Shown: positions 33,241-42,208, numbered from the stretch's first letter. The stretch is 64,000 nt of DNA from UBA7672 sp041398245 (GCA_041398245.1 JAWKVC010000007.1:62001-126000), one strand, 5' to 3'. Notes: generated by a model not told the origin, from the sequence alone. Made by a program: numbers and translations.

Positions 33241-34197
33241 ATGCGTGACGTGCATCTTGCGGGACTGGACCTCAATCTGCTGCCGGCGCTGGAAGCGCTG
33301 CTGAAGCGGCGCAACGTGACCGAGGCGGCGCGCGATGTCGGCCTCAGCCAGCCAGCGATGAGCCGGGCGCTGGCGCGGCTGCGCGAGGTGCTGGGCGATC
33401 CGCTGCTGGTGCGCATGGCGGGCGGCTATGCGCTGACGCCGCGCGGCGAAGCGCTGGCGTCCCAGCTGATCACGGCGCTCGACCATGTGAGGGCGGTGTT
33501 CCGCGAGCCCGGCTTTGATCCCGCGCGAACCCAGCGGACGATCCGCATCGCGGGCATCGACACGCACACGCTGCTGCTGGCGCCCGGGCTGATGGGACGG
33601 CTGGCGAAGGAAGCGCCGGGGATCGACATCCGCATCGTCGGCTATTCCCCGAACATCGTCGAGAGGATGGAGTCCGGCGAGATCGATCTGGCCTTCGCGC
33701 AATCCTCAACGCCGCTGCCGCCGGGCGCATTCAGTGAAACCTATGCGCATGACCGGCTCGCACTTGTACTGCGCAAGGGACATCCTCTGGCGAAACGCAA
33801 ATGGACGGTGGAGGACTATGGTCGGGTCAACCATGTCGGCGTCTCGATCTTCGGCGACGCGGGGTCCGAGCTGGACGCCCAGCTTGCGCGCTTTGGCGTC
33901 AAGCGCCGCATGGCGCTGGTGACGCCGCATTTCATCGCGGCGCTGGCGGCCGTCGCTGAGACGGACATGGCGACCACTATGAGCCGCGTGTTCGCAAGTC
34001 ATTTTGCCGGGCAGTTTGGCCTTGTCCTGAAAGAACCGCCCCTTCCCGATCTCGATCTCGACCTGACCATTGTGTGGAGCCGTGTACGCGCGGCAGATCC
34101 TGTCCTCGCCTGGCTGCGCACAGTGATCCGCGACATCGCACAGGATACAATGGATATCGCCCGGACGCGGGTTTCCCGCGCAAGCGAAAGGGACTAA
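33241..34197 (+). CDS. LysR-family transcriptional regulator
   Basis: 318 residues from ATG 33241; a longer frame from 33139 overlaps the divergent promoter. HTH near 22-55: NVTEAARDVGLSQPAMSRAL and ARLREVLGDPLLVR. The effector-binding domain (about 95-300) is of the PBP2 type with LAGLDLNLLPALEALL at the N-terminus, typical for the NodD/LinR subgroup. It sits divergent to the NAD-dependent epimerase-like gene, the classic arrangement of a LysR protein and its target. Confidence 0.92.
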   Translation: MRDVHLAGLDLNLLPALEALLKRRNVTEAARDVGLSQPAMSRALARLREVLGDPLLVRMAGGYALTPRGEALASQLITALDHVRAVFREPGFDPARTQRTIRIAGIDTHTLLLAPGLMGRLAKEAPGIDIRIVGYSPNIVERMESGEIDLAFAQSSTPLPPGAFSETYAHDRLALVLRKGHPLAKRKWTVEDYGRVNHVGVSIFGDAGSELDAQLARFGVKRRMALVTPHFIAALAAVAETDMATTMSRVFASHFAGQFGLVLKEPPLPDLDLDLTIVWSRVRAADPVLAWLRTVIRDIAQDTMDIARTRVSRASERD

Positions 34198-34242
34198 GAC
34201 CCCCACGCGCAACCGTACGCGACGGAAAATTTGGCGACCACG

Positions 34243-35319
34243 ATGACGACACAGACCCTGCTGCTTCTGCCCGGCGACGGCATCGGCCCGGAAGTGACGG
34301 AAGAAGCGCGGCGCGTGGCCCAGCATGTCGCGCCGGACCTGCAGGTCGAGGAAGCGTTCTTCGGCGGGGTATCCTATGATCATTTCGGCACGCCGCTGAC
34401 CGACGCCGTGATGGACCGGGCGCGCAAGGTGGATGCAATCCTGATGGGCGCCGTGGGCGGGCCCAAATGGGACAGCGTTCCGCGAGACAAGCGACCCGAG
34501 GCGGCTCTGCTGCGGATTCGCAAGGAGCTGGACGTCTACGCCAACCTTCGCCCGGCCTTCTGCTTCCCCGCCCTGGCCGGCGCATCGGCCCTGAAGCCCG
34601 AACTGGTCGAAGGGCTTGATATCATGATCGTGCGCGAGCTGACCTCCGGCGTCTATTTCGGCCAGCCCAAGACCATCGAGACCCTGCCCAATGGCGAACG
34701 CCGGGGCGTCGATACGCAGAGCTACACGACGAGCGAGATACGCCGCGTGGCAGCGCGCGCGTTCGAGCTGGCGCGCGGACGCACGGGACGGACGGGAAAA
34801 TTCCCGGGCGTCCTTTCCTGCGAGAAATCCAACGTGATGGATTCGGGCCTGTTGTGGCGCGAGGAAGTGACGAAGCTTCACGCCGAGCAATACAGCGACG
34901 TGCAGCTGGACCACATGCTGGCGGACGCCGCCGCCATGCACCTTGTGAAGACGCCCAAGGACATCAACGTGCTGCTGGCCGACAACCTGTTCGGCGACAT
35001 TCTGTCGGATGAAGCTTCGATGCTGACCGGCTCGATCGGGATGCTGCCTTCGGCCTCGCTGGGCGAGCCGGGCACGCCGGGGCTTTACGAACCGGTGCAC
35101 GGCTCGGCGCCGGACATCGCCGGCAAGGGCATCGCCAATCCGATCGCCGCGATCCTGTCGCTCGAGATGGTGATGCGCTGGAGCCTTGGCCGCGCCGACG
35201 TGGCCGATCGCATCTTCACGGCCGTCGGCAAGGCCCTGGAAGATGGCGCACGCACCGCTGATCTTGGCGGATCGACTGGCACGCGCCAGATGACCGACGC
35301 GATTCTCAAACACCTCTAG
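34243..35319 (+). CDS. leuB: 3-isopropylmalate dehydrogenase
   Basis: 358 residues. LLPGDGIGPEVTEEARRV near the start, substrate loop ELTSGVYFGQPKTIE, catalytic Tyr/Lys in TYTTSEIRR and SCEKSNVMDSG, Asp-rich LADNLFGDILSDEASMLTGS and EPVHGSAPDIAGKGIANP. Oxidises 3-isopropylmalate in leucine biosynthesis. A TTG at 34231 is an alternative start with GGAAAA upstream. Not adjacent to leuD (3.2 kb away) and without leuC. Confidence 0.95.
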   Translation: MTTQTLLLLPGDGIGPEVTEEARRVAQHVAPDLQVEEAFFGGVSYDHFGTPLTDAVMDRARKVDAILMGAVGGPKWDSVPRDKRPEAALLRIRKELDVYANLRPAFCFPALAGASALKPELVEGLDIMIVRELTSGVYFGQPKTIETLPNGERRGVDTQSYTTSEIRRVAARAFELARGRTGRTGKFPGVLSCEKSNVMDSGLLWREEVTKLHAEQYSDVQLDHMLADAAAMHLVKTPKDINVLLADNLFGDILSDEASMLTGSIGMLPSASLGEPGTPGLYEPVHGSAPDIAGKGIANPIAAILSLEMVMRWSLGRADVADRIFTAVGKALEDGARTADLGGSTGTRQMTDAILKHL

Positions 35320-35394
35320 AAAATCGACTCCGTCTGCTTGTTTCCCGCCGCTATCAGCTGTAGAACATATCAAGAACACGATGGAGGGCTGTTC

Positions 35395-35877
35395 TTGCGA
35401 CATGCAGGCGGATGCTTCTGCGGGGCTGTGCGCTATTCGTTGAAGCGCGCGCCGATGTTCGTGAACTGCTGCCATTGCACGCAGTGCCAGACCATCACCG
35501 GCAGCGCGTTCGTGATCAACGCCATCATCGAGACAAGCGAGATCGTTGTCGATGACGCAACGCCGATCCGCACGGACGGGCCGAGCGAAGGCGGCGTGCA
35601 CGACATCTATCGCTGCCCGCAATGCTTCACGGCGCTGTGGAGCGACTATCGCCGGCGCGGCTGGCTTGCCTTCGTGCGCGTCTGCACGCTGGATGATCCC
35701 GGCGCCCTGCCCCCGGACGCGCACATCTTCACGCGCACCAAACTGCCCTGGGTGAATCTGGAGGGCGGAGCGCCAGCCTTCGACATCTTCTACGACATGG
35801 CCACGCTCTGGCCAGCCGCCAGCCTTGAAAGACGGGCGGCGGCGGAGGCGGCTGCAAACAAGGAAGCAGACCAATGA
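35395..35877 (+). CDS. GFA-family (glutathione-dependent formaldehyde-activating enzyme-like) protein
   Basis: 160 residues from a TTG with GGAGGG 6 nt upstream; upstream in-frame codons lack this. Zinc ligands: GGCFCGAVRY, NCCHCTQCQTITGSAF and YRCPQCFTALW, the standard GFA cysteine set, plus PWV.LEGGAPAFDIFY at the end. The family binds zinc and glutathione adducts; many members are not true formaldehyde enzymes. Overlaps the next gene by 4 bp (ATGA). Confidence 0.85.
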   Translation: MRHAGGCFCGAVRYSLKRAPMFVNCCHCTQCQTITGSAFVINAIIETSEIVVDDATPIRTDGPSEGGVHDIYRCPQCFTALWSDYRRRGWLAFVRVCTLDDPGALPPDAHIFTRTKLPWVNLEGGAPAFDIFYDMATLWPAASLERRAAAEAAANKEADQ

Positions 35878-36215
35878 CCCACCTCAAGATCAACTATGTG
35901 GAACTCGCCAGCCGCGATATCGGCGCGACCAAGGACTTTCTCGCGAAGGCGTTCGGGTGGACCTATGCGGACTATGGTCCCGACTATCAGGCGATCACCA
36001 ATGCCGGCATCGATGGCGGCATCTTCCAGAACACGGACGAGGCGCTGAAGCCGCCGCTTGTCGTGCTGAAGGCGGATGACCTTGCTGAAGCGGAAACGGC
36101 CGTGAAGCTGGCAGGCGGGGTTATTACCCAGCCGCCTTTCAGCTTCCCGGGCGGACGCCGGTTTCATTTCCGGGAGCCCGGGGGCAATGAACTGGCTGTG
36201 TGGAGCGAGTCCTAG
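35874..36215 (+). CDS. Single-domain VOC protein
   Basis: 113 residues, starting at the ATGA overlap with the GFA gene. One VOC repeat: INYVELASRDIGATKDFLAK and FGWTYADYGPDYQAI in the first half, and FPGGRRFHFREPGGNELAVW in the second with the Glu/His metal ligands expected for a dimeric enzyme. Similar to small glyoxalase/bleomycin-resistance-like proteins; substrate unknown. In an operon with the GFA protein. Confidence 0.82.
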   Translation: MTHLKINYVELASRDIGATKDFLAKAFGWTYADYGPDYQAITNAGIDGGIFQNTDEALKPPLVVLKADDLAEAETAVKLAGGVITQPPFSFPGGRRFHFREPGGNELAVWSES

Positions 36216-36224
36216 CGAGCTGCG

Positions 36225-36392
36225 CTAGGTGAGCAGGACAACCAGAACGAGGATGCATCCCAGAAGGATGCCCCCGCCCGCCACCATGAGCGCGCGTATC
36301 GGCGCTGCGGCGACAATCTTGCGTGAGGTTTCGGCCTCGACGGCTTCCGGTGACTTGTCCGCAGGCGGCGTTTCCATGCGGAAGGAGCGCAC
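36225..36392 (-). CDS. Small C-tail membrane protein
   Basis: 55 residues from a GTG with GGAGG 4 nt upstream (or ATG 36377, 50 residues). A charged N-terminal half (TPPADKSPEAVEAETSRK) leads to a single hydrophobic helix at the end, ALMVAGGGILLGCILVLVVL. It follows the SnoaL-like gene by 25 bp in the same direction and is likely co-transcribed. Function unknown. Confidence 0.55.
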   Translation of the reverse strand: MRSFRMETPPADKSPEAVEAETSRKIVAAAPIRALMVAGGGILLGCILVLVVLLT

Positions 36393-36417
36393 ACGGCCTC
36401 CGGGGGGTTCCGCCGCG

Positions 36418-36795
36418 CTAGCTGTAATCGCAGATGCGGGTGAGCTTGTCGTCCCGCGTCTCGAAGAGGGTGGCGCCGCGAATGGAGACGTGCTGGCCGG
36501 GCCGGACGTAATTGCCCAGTTCGGCGGCGGCGACGCCGGAAAAGACGGTTTCGGCGGCGGCCTTCTCGCCATCGACCAGGATGCTGACGACCTCGTGGCG
36601 GCGTTCGCTGAACGCGCGGGTGGTCGCCTCGATCACCTCGCGCATCTCTTCCTTGCCGCTGAGGCGCATGGAGCCGCCGGGATTGCTGACGGTCTCGAAC
36701 ACCACGTCGTCGGAACAGCAGTCGAGCATGCCGTCCACATCATTGGCGTTGTAGTGCTCCACATAGCGCCGAACGATGGCGGCAATGTTGGACAT
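36418..36795 (-). CDS. SnoaL-like (NTF2-fold) protein
   Basis: 125 residues from ATG 36795 (AGGAGA 6 nt upstream). Cone-shaped NTF2 fold: YVEHYNANDVDGMLDCCSDD, MRLSGKEEMREVIEATTRAF, and a C-terminal VRPGQHVSIRGATLFETRDD. Such proteins are often small hydrolases, isomerases or simple ligand-binding units; the active-site His/Asp pair cannot be assigned here. Leader of a two-gene leftward unit with the small membrane protein. Confidence 0.8.
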   Translation of the reverse strand: MSNIAAIVRRYVEHYNANDVDGMLDCCSDDVVFETVSNPGGSMRLSGKEEMREVIEATTRAFSERRHEVVSILVDGEKAAAETVFSGVAAAELGNYVRPGQHVSIRGATLFETRDDKLTRICDYS

Positions 36796-37002
36796 GGCTT
36801 CTCCTGCACGCGCGCGCGGCGCTGACGGGTGATGGCGGCACGCCGGGGCTTGGCGCCGGGGCATGACGCCGATTAGACGCTACAGACCCCTCGCCCGGCG
36901 CGGACGCCGATACCACATGAGGCGATGAAGGGTGCTGCGGCGAAGTATCCGCAAAATTGTGACGACATGACGACCGGCGGGCCGCCGGCAGGGAGATATT
37001 CA

Positions 37003-38037
37003 ATGGCGCCGAAGATCGCTGTCCTGGGCGCGACCAGCATGGTTGGCCGCGAGATCCTCGCCATCATGGCCGAACGCGGCATTCCGGCCGAGACCGTCAC
37101 CGCGCTGGCTTCGCGCAAGGTTCTCGGAGCCGAGGTGAGCTATGGCGACGCCAGCCTGCGGACAAAGGACGCCGACGACTTCGATTATGCGAAAGTCGAC
37201 ATCTGCATCATGGCGACGGGCGATGCGCCGGCGCGCAAGTATGGCAATGCGATTGCCGCCGCTGGCTGCGTCGTGATCGACACGTCGCGCGCCTTCCGCA
37301 TGGACCCGCAGGTGCCGCTGGTCGTGCCGGAGGTGAATGGCGATGCGATCGAGGGCTATGCCCGGCGCAATATCGTCGCTGTCCCTGATGGCGCAACCGC
37401 CCAGCTCGTGCGCGTGCTGAAGCCGTTGCACGAGGCGGCCGGCGTCGAGCGCGTGGTGGTGGCGACCTACCAGTCTGTTTCAGGCGGCGGCCAGCGCGCC
37501 ATCGACGAGCTGTGGAACCAGACCAAGGGCATGTATGTGAACCAGTCGCCCGAGCCGAAGGAGTTTCCGCGGCAGATCGCATTCAACGTCATTCCGTCCA
37601 TCGATGATGTGATGGATGACGGCTTCACCGAAGAGGAATGGCGGATCGCCGCCGAGACGCGGAAGATCGTCGACAACGACATCCAGGTGGTGGCGACGTG
37701 CGTGCGCGTGCCCACCTTCGTGAGCGTCGGGGAGACGGTGCATGTCGAACTGGCCGAGCCCCTGCCCGCTTCCGAGGCGCGCACGGTGTTGCGGGAAGCG
37801 CCTGGGCTCCTGCTGATCGACCGGCGGGAGGAAGAGGACGGCTACGAAACCCCGATCGGCGCGGTCGGCGAGTGGGCGACCTATGTCTGCCGCGTTCGGG
37901 ACGATCCTACCGTCGAGAAAGGCCTCGCCATGTGGCTGGTCGCCGACGATCTGCACAATGGCGCGGCCATGCTGGCGGTGCAGTGCGCGGAATTGCTGGC
38001 CAACCGGGGGGCGTTCGCGAAGGGTATCGAGCCCTAG
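37003..38037 (+). CDS. Aspartate-semialdehyde dehydrogenase homologue without catalytic Cys/His
   Basis: 344 residues with AGGGAG before ATG 37003. Overall a clear Asd match: NADP site IAVLGATSMVGREILAIMAE, LVVPEVNGDAIEGYARRNIV, YQSVSGGGQRAIDELWNQTK, AFNVIPSIDDVM and TCVRVPTF. But the catalytic Cys motif NPNC is VPDG (IVAVPDGATAQL, Cys to Gly near residue 130) and the GHS motif carrying the catalytic His is SVG (TFVSVGETVH). So it probably cannot perform the canonical reaction; a pseudoenzyme, or an enzyme for another substrate. A true asd is expected elsewhere. Monocistronic. Confidence 0.85.
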   Translation: MAPKIAVLGATSMVGREILAIMAERGIPAETVTALASRKVLGAEVSYGDASLRTKDADDFDYAKVDICIMATGDAPARKYGNAIAAAGCVVIDTSRAFRMDPQVPLVVPEVNGDAIEGYARRNIVAVPDGATAQLVRVLKPLHEAAGVERVVVATYQSVSGGGQRAIDELWNQTKGMYVNQSPEPKEFPRQIAFNVIPSIDDVMDDGFTEEEWRIAAETRKIVDNDIQVVATCVRVPTFVSVGETVHVELAEPLPASEARTVLREAPGLLLIDRREEEDGYETPIGAVGEWATYVCRVRDDPTVEKGLAMWLVADDLHNGAAMLAVQCAELLANRGAFAKGIEP

Positions 38038-38118
38038 GAGAAAAACTCCGAGCCGGTTCAGAAACTATCGTCGGTCCGCCCAGTTACGCGACCTCCCGAA
38101 CGGCCCTATGTACCGCCG

Positions 38119-39015
38119 ATGCCGACCAACGCTGACATACGCAGCGGCCTGTTCGCCGCCACGGCCGCTTACGGCCTGTGGGGCTTCCTGCCCCTGTACT
38201 TCCAGTTCCTGGGAGGCATGCCGCCGCTGACCATCCTGGCGCACAGGATTCTCTGGTCCGTGCCGACGGCGCTGGTCCTGGTCATGGCGGCCGGGAAGAT
38301 GCGCGCGTTCGCTGGCGTCCTGCGCCAGCTGCGCCTGATGGCCACGCTGTTCGCCTCCAGTCTGGCCATCGCGGCCAACTGGACGATCTATATCTGGGCG
38401 GTCACCAACCATCGCGTGCTGGAAGGCAGCCTCGGCTATTTCATCAACCCGCTGATCGTCTTCCTGTTCGCGGCGATCTTCTTCGGCGAACGGTTCAGGC
38501 CGTTGCAGGTGGTCGCGGTAGGCATCGCTGCGCTGGGCGTGTTCAACCAGACGTTGGTGGTGGGCCAGTTTCCCTGGGTGTCGCTGTCGCTGGCGGTGTC
38601 GTTCGCGACCTATGGCGCCATCCGCAAGACCACGCCGGTCGACAGCCGGATCGGCTTTGGCGTTGAAGCGCTCTGCCTAGCCCCGGCTGCCCTGCTCTAT
38701 CTGATCTTCTTCCTGCCGGCGGGAACGACACCGTTCGGATCCGGCGATCCCGGCCTGATCACGCTTCTTGTCATGGCGGGGCCGCTGACGGCGACGCCGC
38801 TGATCCTGTTCGCGATGGGCGCGCGGCGCCTTCGGATGTCGACCATCGGCATCCTGCAGTTCATCGCGCCGAGCGTTCAGTTCGTCATCGGCCTTGCCCT
38901 GGGCGAGCCTTTCAGCCCCGGCCACGCGCTGACCTTCGGCCTGATCTGGGCGGGCGTGATCCTGTTCACGCTGGCCGGCCGGCAGCCGCGCATCCGGCCG
39001 ATACAGTCGGCCTGA
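38119..39015 (+). CDS. rarD: RarD/EamA-family transporter
   Basis: 298 residues, ten hydrophobic segments. GLFAATAAYGLWGFLPLYFQ at the N-terminus, PPLTILAHRILWSVP, WAVTNHRVLEGSLGYFINPL and GVFNQTLVVGQFPWVSL are typical of RarD (chloramphenicol-sensitivity-type drug/metabolite transporters). Probably an exporter or permease in the inner membrane; substrate unknown. A long hairpin follows the stop. Confidence 0.9.
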   Translation: MPTNADIRSGLFAATAAYGLWGFLPLYFQFLGGMPPLTILAHRILWSVPTALVLVMAAGKMRAFAGVLRQLRLMATLFASSLAIAANWTIYIWAVTNHRVLEGSLGYFINPLIVFLFAAIFFGERFRPLQVVAVGIAALGVFNQTLVVGQFPWVSLSLAVSFATYGAIRKTTPVDSRIGFGVEALCLAPAALLYLIFFLPAGTTPFGSGDPGLITLLVMAGPLTATPLILFAMGARRLRMSTIGILQFIAPSVQFVIGLALGEPFSPGHALTFGLIWAGVILFTLAGRQPRIRPIQSA

Positions 39016-39020
39016 AAAAA

Positions 39021-39053
39021 TTAGCTCCGCAACGTAATTACGTGCGGAGCTAA
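39021..39053. terminator. Near-perfect palindrome, probable terminator
   Basis: TTAGCTCCGCA and TGCGGAGCTAA form an 11-bp stem around an A bulge and CGTAATTACG, itself self-complementary. It begins 5 nt after the rarD stop. The A run in front gives a T run only on the minus strand, so on the plus strand it is not a textbook terminator. Confidence 0.55.
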
Positions 39054-39347
39054 AGGTTGCCATGCGAAGTCGCGAAAGCGAATTCATGACTTCTGTCGCA
39101 AGTCGCGCGCCGCACGAATGGCCACCCGTTAACCCGAAACCCCAAGCAAATCCGTGCTGACGGCTCAATTCGGGAAGGGTTGTCTTAACGATTCTGGCCG
39201 ACAATCGGACGCTGAAAAACAGCCGGGAAATTTCCCGCAAAGGGGAAAATCAGGGGGTCGCGACTAACGAGCGGGAAACCGCGCGCGTGGTTTACACCGC
39301 GGACCGCCACGGGGGCATAACCAGACTTGCGAGGTTGAGGGCAGGAG

Positions 39348-39734
39348 ATGAGCGCAGCAACGGATCCGACCGAGTCCCCGGAGTGGGAAGCGGCGCGCAT
39401 GGAATGGTGGCAAACAGCCAAGGTCGAATTGGAGCGTCTCCAGCAGACCGTGACCGCCGCCACGCCCGGCTCGCTTGAACTTCAGTCCATCTATGCCCCG
39501 ATGCACGACATGGCGGGCCTGGCCGGCGTTCTCGGCTATCCGCTGCTCGGCAAGATCGCCCGCTCGCTGATCGAAACGCTGCGCAAGGGCGCCAATCCGC
39601 TCGATGACAAGATGCTCATGGTGGCCAAGGCCCACCTTGCGGCCCTTGTCGCGCTGCATGCCAAGGACGTCCGCGGCGATGGCGGGCAGGCCGGCGTCGC
39701 CGTGATGGCCAAGCTGGCTTCGATCCACGCCTGA
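39348..39734 (+). CDS. HPt-like phosphotransfer-domain protein
   Basis: 128 residues, all helical. The segment YAPMHDMAGLAGVLGYPLLG (about 51-70) looks like the phospho-His helix of HPt domains (H-x-x-x-G), followed by IARSLIETLRKGANPL and AHLAALVALHAKDVRG. N-terminal 40 residues carry a possible coiled coil (MEWWQTAKVELERLQQTV). If right, it relays phosphate between a sensor kinase and a response regulator; no two-component partner is adjacent. Confidence 0.6.
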   Translation: MSAATDPTESPEWEAARMEWWQTAKVELERLQQTVTAATPGSLELQSIYAPMHDMAGLAGVLGYPLLGKIARSLIETLRKGANPLDDKMLMVAKAHLAALVALHAKDVRGDGGQAGVAVMAKLASIHA

Positions 39735-39819
39735 AACGCGGCCGACAGGGCCGCCTCTTGCCCCATCCGGCTTTCGACGCCATGGCTGAATAGCCCCGGA
39801 ACGGGCGCGAAGGCGGGAT

Positions 39820-40545
39820 ATGGCGGGTCTCATCTATTTTGCCATCGGCGACGTGCACGGCGAGTCCCGCAAGCTCGCCGACCTGCACACGGCGATTCTG
39901 GACCGCATTGCATTCGAGAACGCGCCCGCACGCATCATCCACCTTGGCGATTATGTCGACCGCGGGCCTGATACGCGCGGCGTAATCGAGCGCGTTATGG
40001 CGCTCGAAAAACGCTTCGCGGACGATCCTGCGATCAGCGTCATTTCGCTGATGGGCAATCACGAACAGATGCTGCTGGGCGCGTACGACTCGCCGCTGCC
40101 GCAGGAAGCAGGGTCGTGGTGGTCGCAGGGTGGCGCTGAGGCGGCCGACAGCTATGCGGGCGGACCCGGCAAGGCGGATGCGAACTGGCGCGAGCTGATC
40201 CCGGAGGCGCATACCAACTGGCTGCGTGGACTTGGGTCGATCCATATCGACATGGAGCGCCGGCTTGCCTTCGTGCATGCGGGGATCGACCCGGCGCGCT
40301 TTCCCGATTGCCCTGAAATGATCCGCCTGTGGACACGCGCCGACAGGTTCTTCAATCGTGACAACTGGCCCGCACGCGAAGAACTTGAGGGCCTGACAGT
40401 GGTGCACGGCCATACGCCGCGTAGCTTCCAGCCTGAAATCTTGCCTCATCGCATCAATGTCGACACAGGCGCCTGCTTTGGTGGGCCGCTGACGGCCGTC
40501 ATGCTGAAGCCCGGCGCAGCGCCGGAATTCATCCGCGCCAACTAG
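39820..40545 (+). CDS. Metallophosphoesterase (Ser/Thr phosphatase family)
   Basis: 241 residues. Phosphoesterase motifs in order: IGDVHGESRK (about 6-15), HLGDYVDRGPDT (45-56), LMGNHEQML (80-88), FVHAGIDPARFP and VHGHTPRS. All metal ligands of the PPP/ApaH-like fold are visible. Could be a protein phosphatase or diadenosine tetraphosphatase-like enzyme. Its stop overlaps that of the convergent hydrolase gene by 4 bp. Confidence 0.9.
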   Translation: MAGLIYFAIGDVHGESRKLADLHTAILDRIAFENAPARIIHLGDYVDRGPDTRGVIERVMALEKRFADDPAISVISLMGNHEQMLLGAYDSPLPQEAGSWWSQGGAEAADSYAGGPGKADANWRELIPEAHTNWLRGLGSIHIDMERRLAFVHAGIDPARFPDCPEMIRLWTRADRFFNRDNWPAREELEGLTVVHGHTPRSFQPEILPHRINVDTGACFGGPLTAVMLKPGAAPEFIRAN

Positions 40546-41657
40546 AGGCAGCGATAGAGCGCGCTGACGAGACGCGAGCGGCGCGCGTCCTCCAGAAGAT
40601 GCGTGCCCTGACGGTTCATGATGTAGGCGGCGGAAAGTCCCGCATCCGGGTCGCCAAAAGCGCCGGATCCGCCCCATCCGGAATGGCAAAGCGTTGCGGG
40701 GTTGGGTCCGTAGATAAGCGGAAGGTTGCGCATGACACCCGCACCAAAGGCGACGCGGCCCGGCAGGACACGATCCTCGCCCTGCACCCGCTCGCGCGTC
40801 AGCTCATCCCATGTCACCGGCGCGATGACGCGCATGTCGCCTATGCGTCCCTTCTGGGCATAGGCCGAATAGAGCCGCGCCATCGCGACGGACGTTCCGT
40901 GGCCATTGGCGGAAGGAATCTCCGCCTTGCGCCATTCGGTGGAGCCGCGTGGAGCAGCCGCCCAAGGCGTCAGGAAGGCCGCGCGGGTTTCGGCATTGCG
41001 ATGGGGGAACTCGGCGGCGGCCTTTGGCTTGAGCAGTTCGGCCACGCGGCCATGTTCGCTTTCGGGCAGGCCGATCCAGAAATCGAGGTCGAGCGGAGCG
41101 CAGACATCTTCCCGCAGGATTGCGCCCAGCGAGCGCTTCGAGACACGGCGGACAAGCTCGCCAGCGATGTAACCCCAGGTGAGCGGATGGTAGCCGGAGC
41201 CTTCGCCCCTGCCCCACATGGGTGGAAGTTTCGCGAGCTCGGCCGCCAGCGCCGGCGGATCGAGCCAGAGTTTGGGATCGATGGCTTCAGGAAAGCCGGG
41301 CAGACCGCCCTGATGCGACAATGCTTCGGCAACCGTGATCGCGCCTTTTCCGTTGGCGGCGAATTCCGGCCAGTAGTTGGCGACGGGCGCGTCGTAGTCG
41401 AGCTTGCCGCGCTCCACGAGGCGCGCGACGATCAATGCTGCGATGGGTTTTGTGGCTGAATAGACGGGGCACAGGGTGCGCTCGTCCCACGCAATGGCGC
41501 CGGCGCGATTTGCAAAACCGCCGCGCAGGTCGACGACAAGTTTATCGCCCAGCCAGGCGGCGAAGCTGGCGCCCTGCTCCAGCCCCTCGGCGAAATTCTG
41601 TTCGAATGCGTCGCGAACGGGACCGAAGCCCGCAGCTGTAAGTCCGGTGATGCTCAT
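40542..41657 (-). CDS. Serine hydrolase, beta-lactamase/EstB family
   Basis: 371 residues. SxxK catalytic motif in CPVYSATKPIAALIVARL (Ser near residue 70), Tyr in GYHPLTWGYIAGELVRR (YxxL/YxN position) and the HSGWGGSGAFGDP segment near the end corresponding to the KTG/HGG motif. Family VIII esterases and class C-like beta-lactamase relatives share this layout; hydrolase specificity is unknown. No signal peptide is seen, so it is probably cytosolic. GTG at 41666 is an alternative start. Confidence 0.88.
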   Translation of the reverse strand: MSITGLTAAGFGPVRDAFEQNFAEGLEQGASFAAWLGDKLVVDLRGGFANRAGAIAWDERTLCPVYSATKPIAALIVARLVERGKLDYDAPVANYWPEFAANGKGAITVAEALSHQGGLPGFPEAIDPKLWLDPPALAAELAKLPPMWGRGEGSGYHPLTWGYIAGELVRRVSKRSLGAILREDVCAPLDLDFWIGLPESEHGRVAELLKPKAAAEFPHRNAETRAAFLTPWAAAPRGSTEWRKAEIPSANGHGTSVAMARLYSAYAQKGRIGDMRVIAPVTWDELTRERVQGEDRVLPGRVAFGAGVMRNLPLIYGPNPATLCHSGWGGSGAFGDPDAGLSAAYIMNRQGTHLLEDARRSRLVSALYRCL

Positions 41658-41740
41658 CACCGACACATCAGCCGGACTTCACTATGGGTCAAGTTGCCGT
41701 CGCCGCCGGAACAGGTTCAATTGAGCCGGGAGGACGGCCC

Positions 41741-42208
41741 ATGGAAATCAACGGCATTGCCCATATCCAGATAACGGCAGGTCGCTACGACGTGGCGCGC
41801 GCCTTCTACATGAAGTTGTTGCCCTTCCTCGGGCTGAAGCAGGTGCTCGACAATGAGTATGGCTATTACTGCGTTGGCGGCCGCACCGGCGTGCTTATCT
41901 CGAAGCCAGCGCCGGAGCATGAGGGCGAGCGCTTCGTGCAGACGCGGGTCGGCTTGCATCATGTCTGCTTCCGCGCGCGCAGCCGCGAAGACGTCGACGA
42001 GGCCCACGCCTTCGTGAAGACGCTTGGCGCGCCAATCATCCGGGCGCCGCAGGAGGACGGCTGGGCGCCTGGCTATTATTCGATCCTGTTCGAAGACCCC
42101 GACGGGGTGCGTCTCGAAATCAATCATGTGCCCGGCAGGGGCGTGTTCGATACGCAGGATAAATCGGTGAGCCCGGTCTATCCGCGTTCGCCGGATTCGT
42201 CGTCCTGA
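41741..42208 (+). CDS. VOC family protein
   Basis: 155 residues from ATG 41741 (GGGAGG about 9 nt upstream). VOC elements: INGIAHIQITAGRYDVARAF with the His ligand, YCVGGRTGVLISKPAPEH, VGLHHVCFRARSREDVDEAH, and the GxYSILFEDPDGVRLEINH end with Glu. Metal ligands appear intact. Likely a glyoxalase/dioxygenase-like enzyme of unknown substrate. Its end overlaps the convergent PdxY-like gene by 31 bp. Confidence 0.85.
   Translation: MEINGIAHIQITAGRYDVARAFYMKLLPFLGLKQVLDNEYGYYCVGGRTGVLISKPAPEHEGERFVQTRVGLHHVCFRARSREDVDEAHAFVKTLGAPIIRAPQEDGWAPGYYSILFEDPDGVRLEINHVPGRGVFDTQDKSVSPVYPRSPDSSS

Noticed and set aside
33706..35874. 722-codon open frame on the minus strand
   Set aside because: Antisense to lysR, leuB and the GFA gene; high GC leaves long antisense frames open, and composition (Arg/His-rich) is not protein-like.
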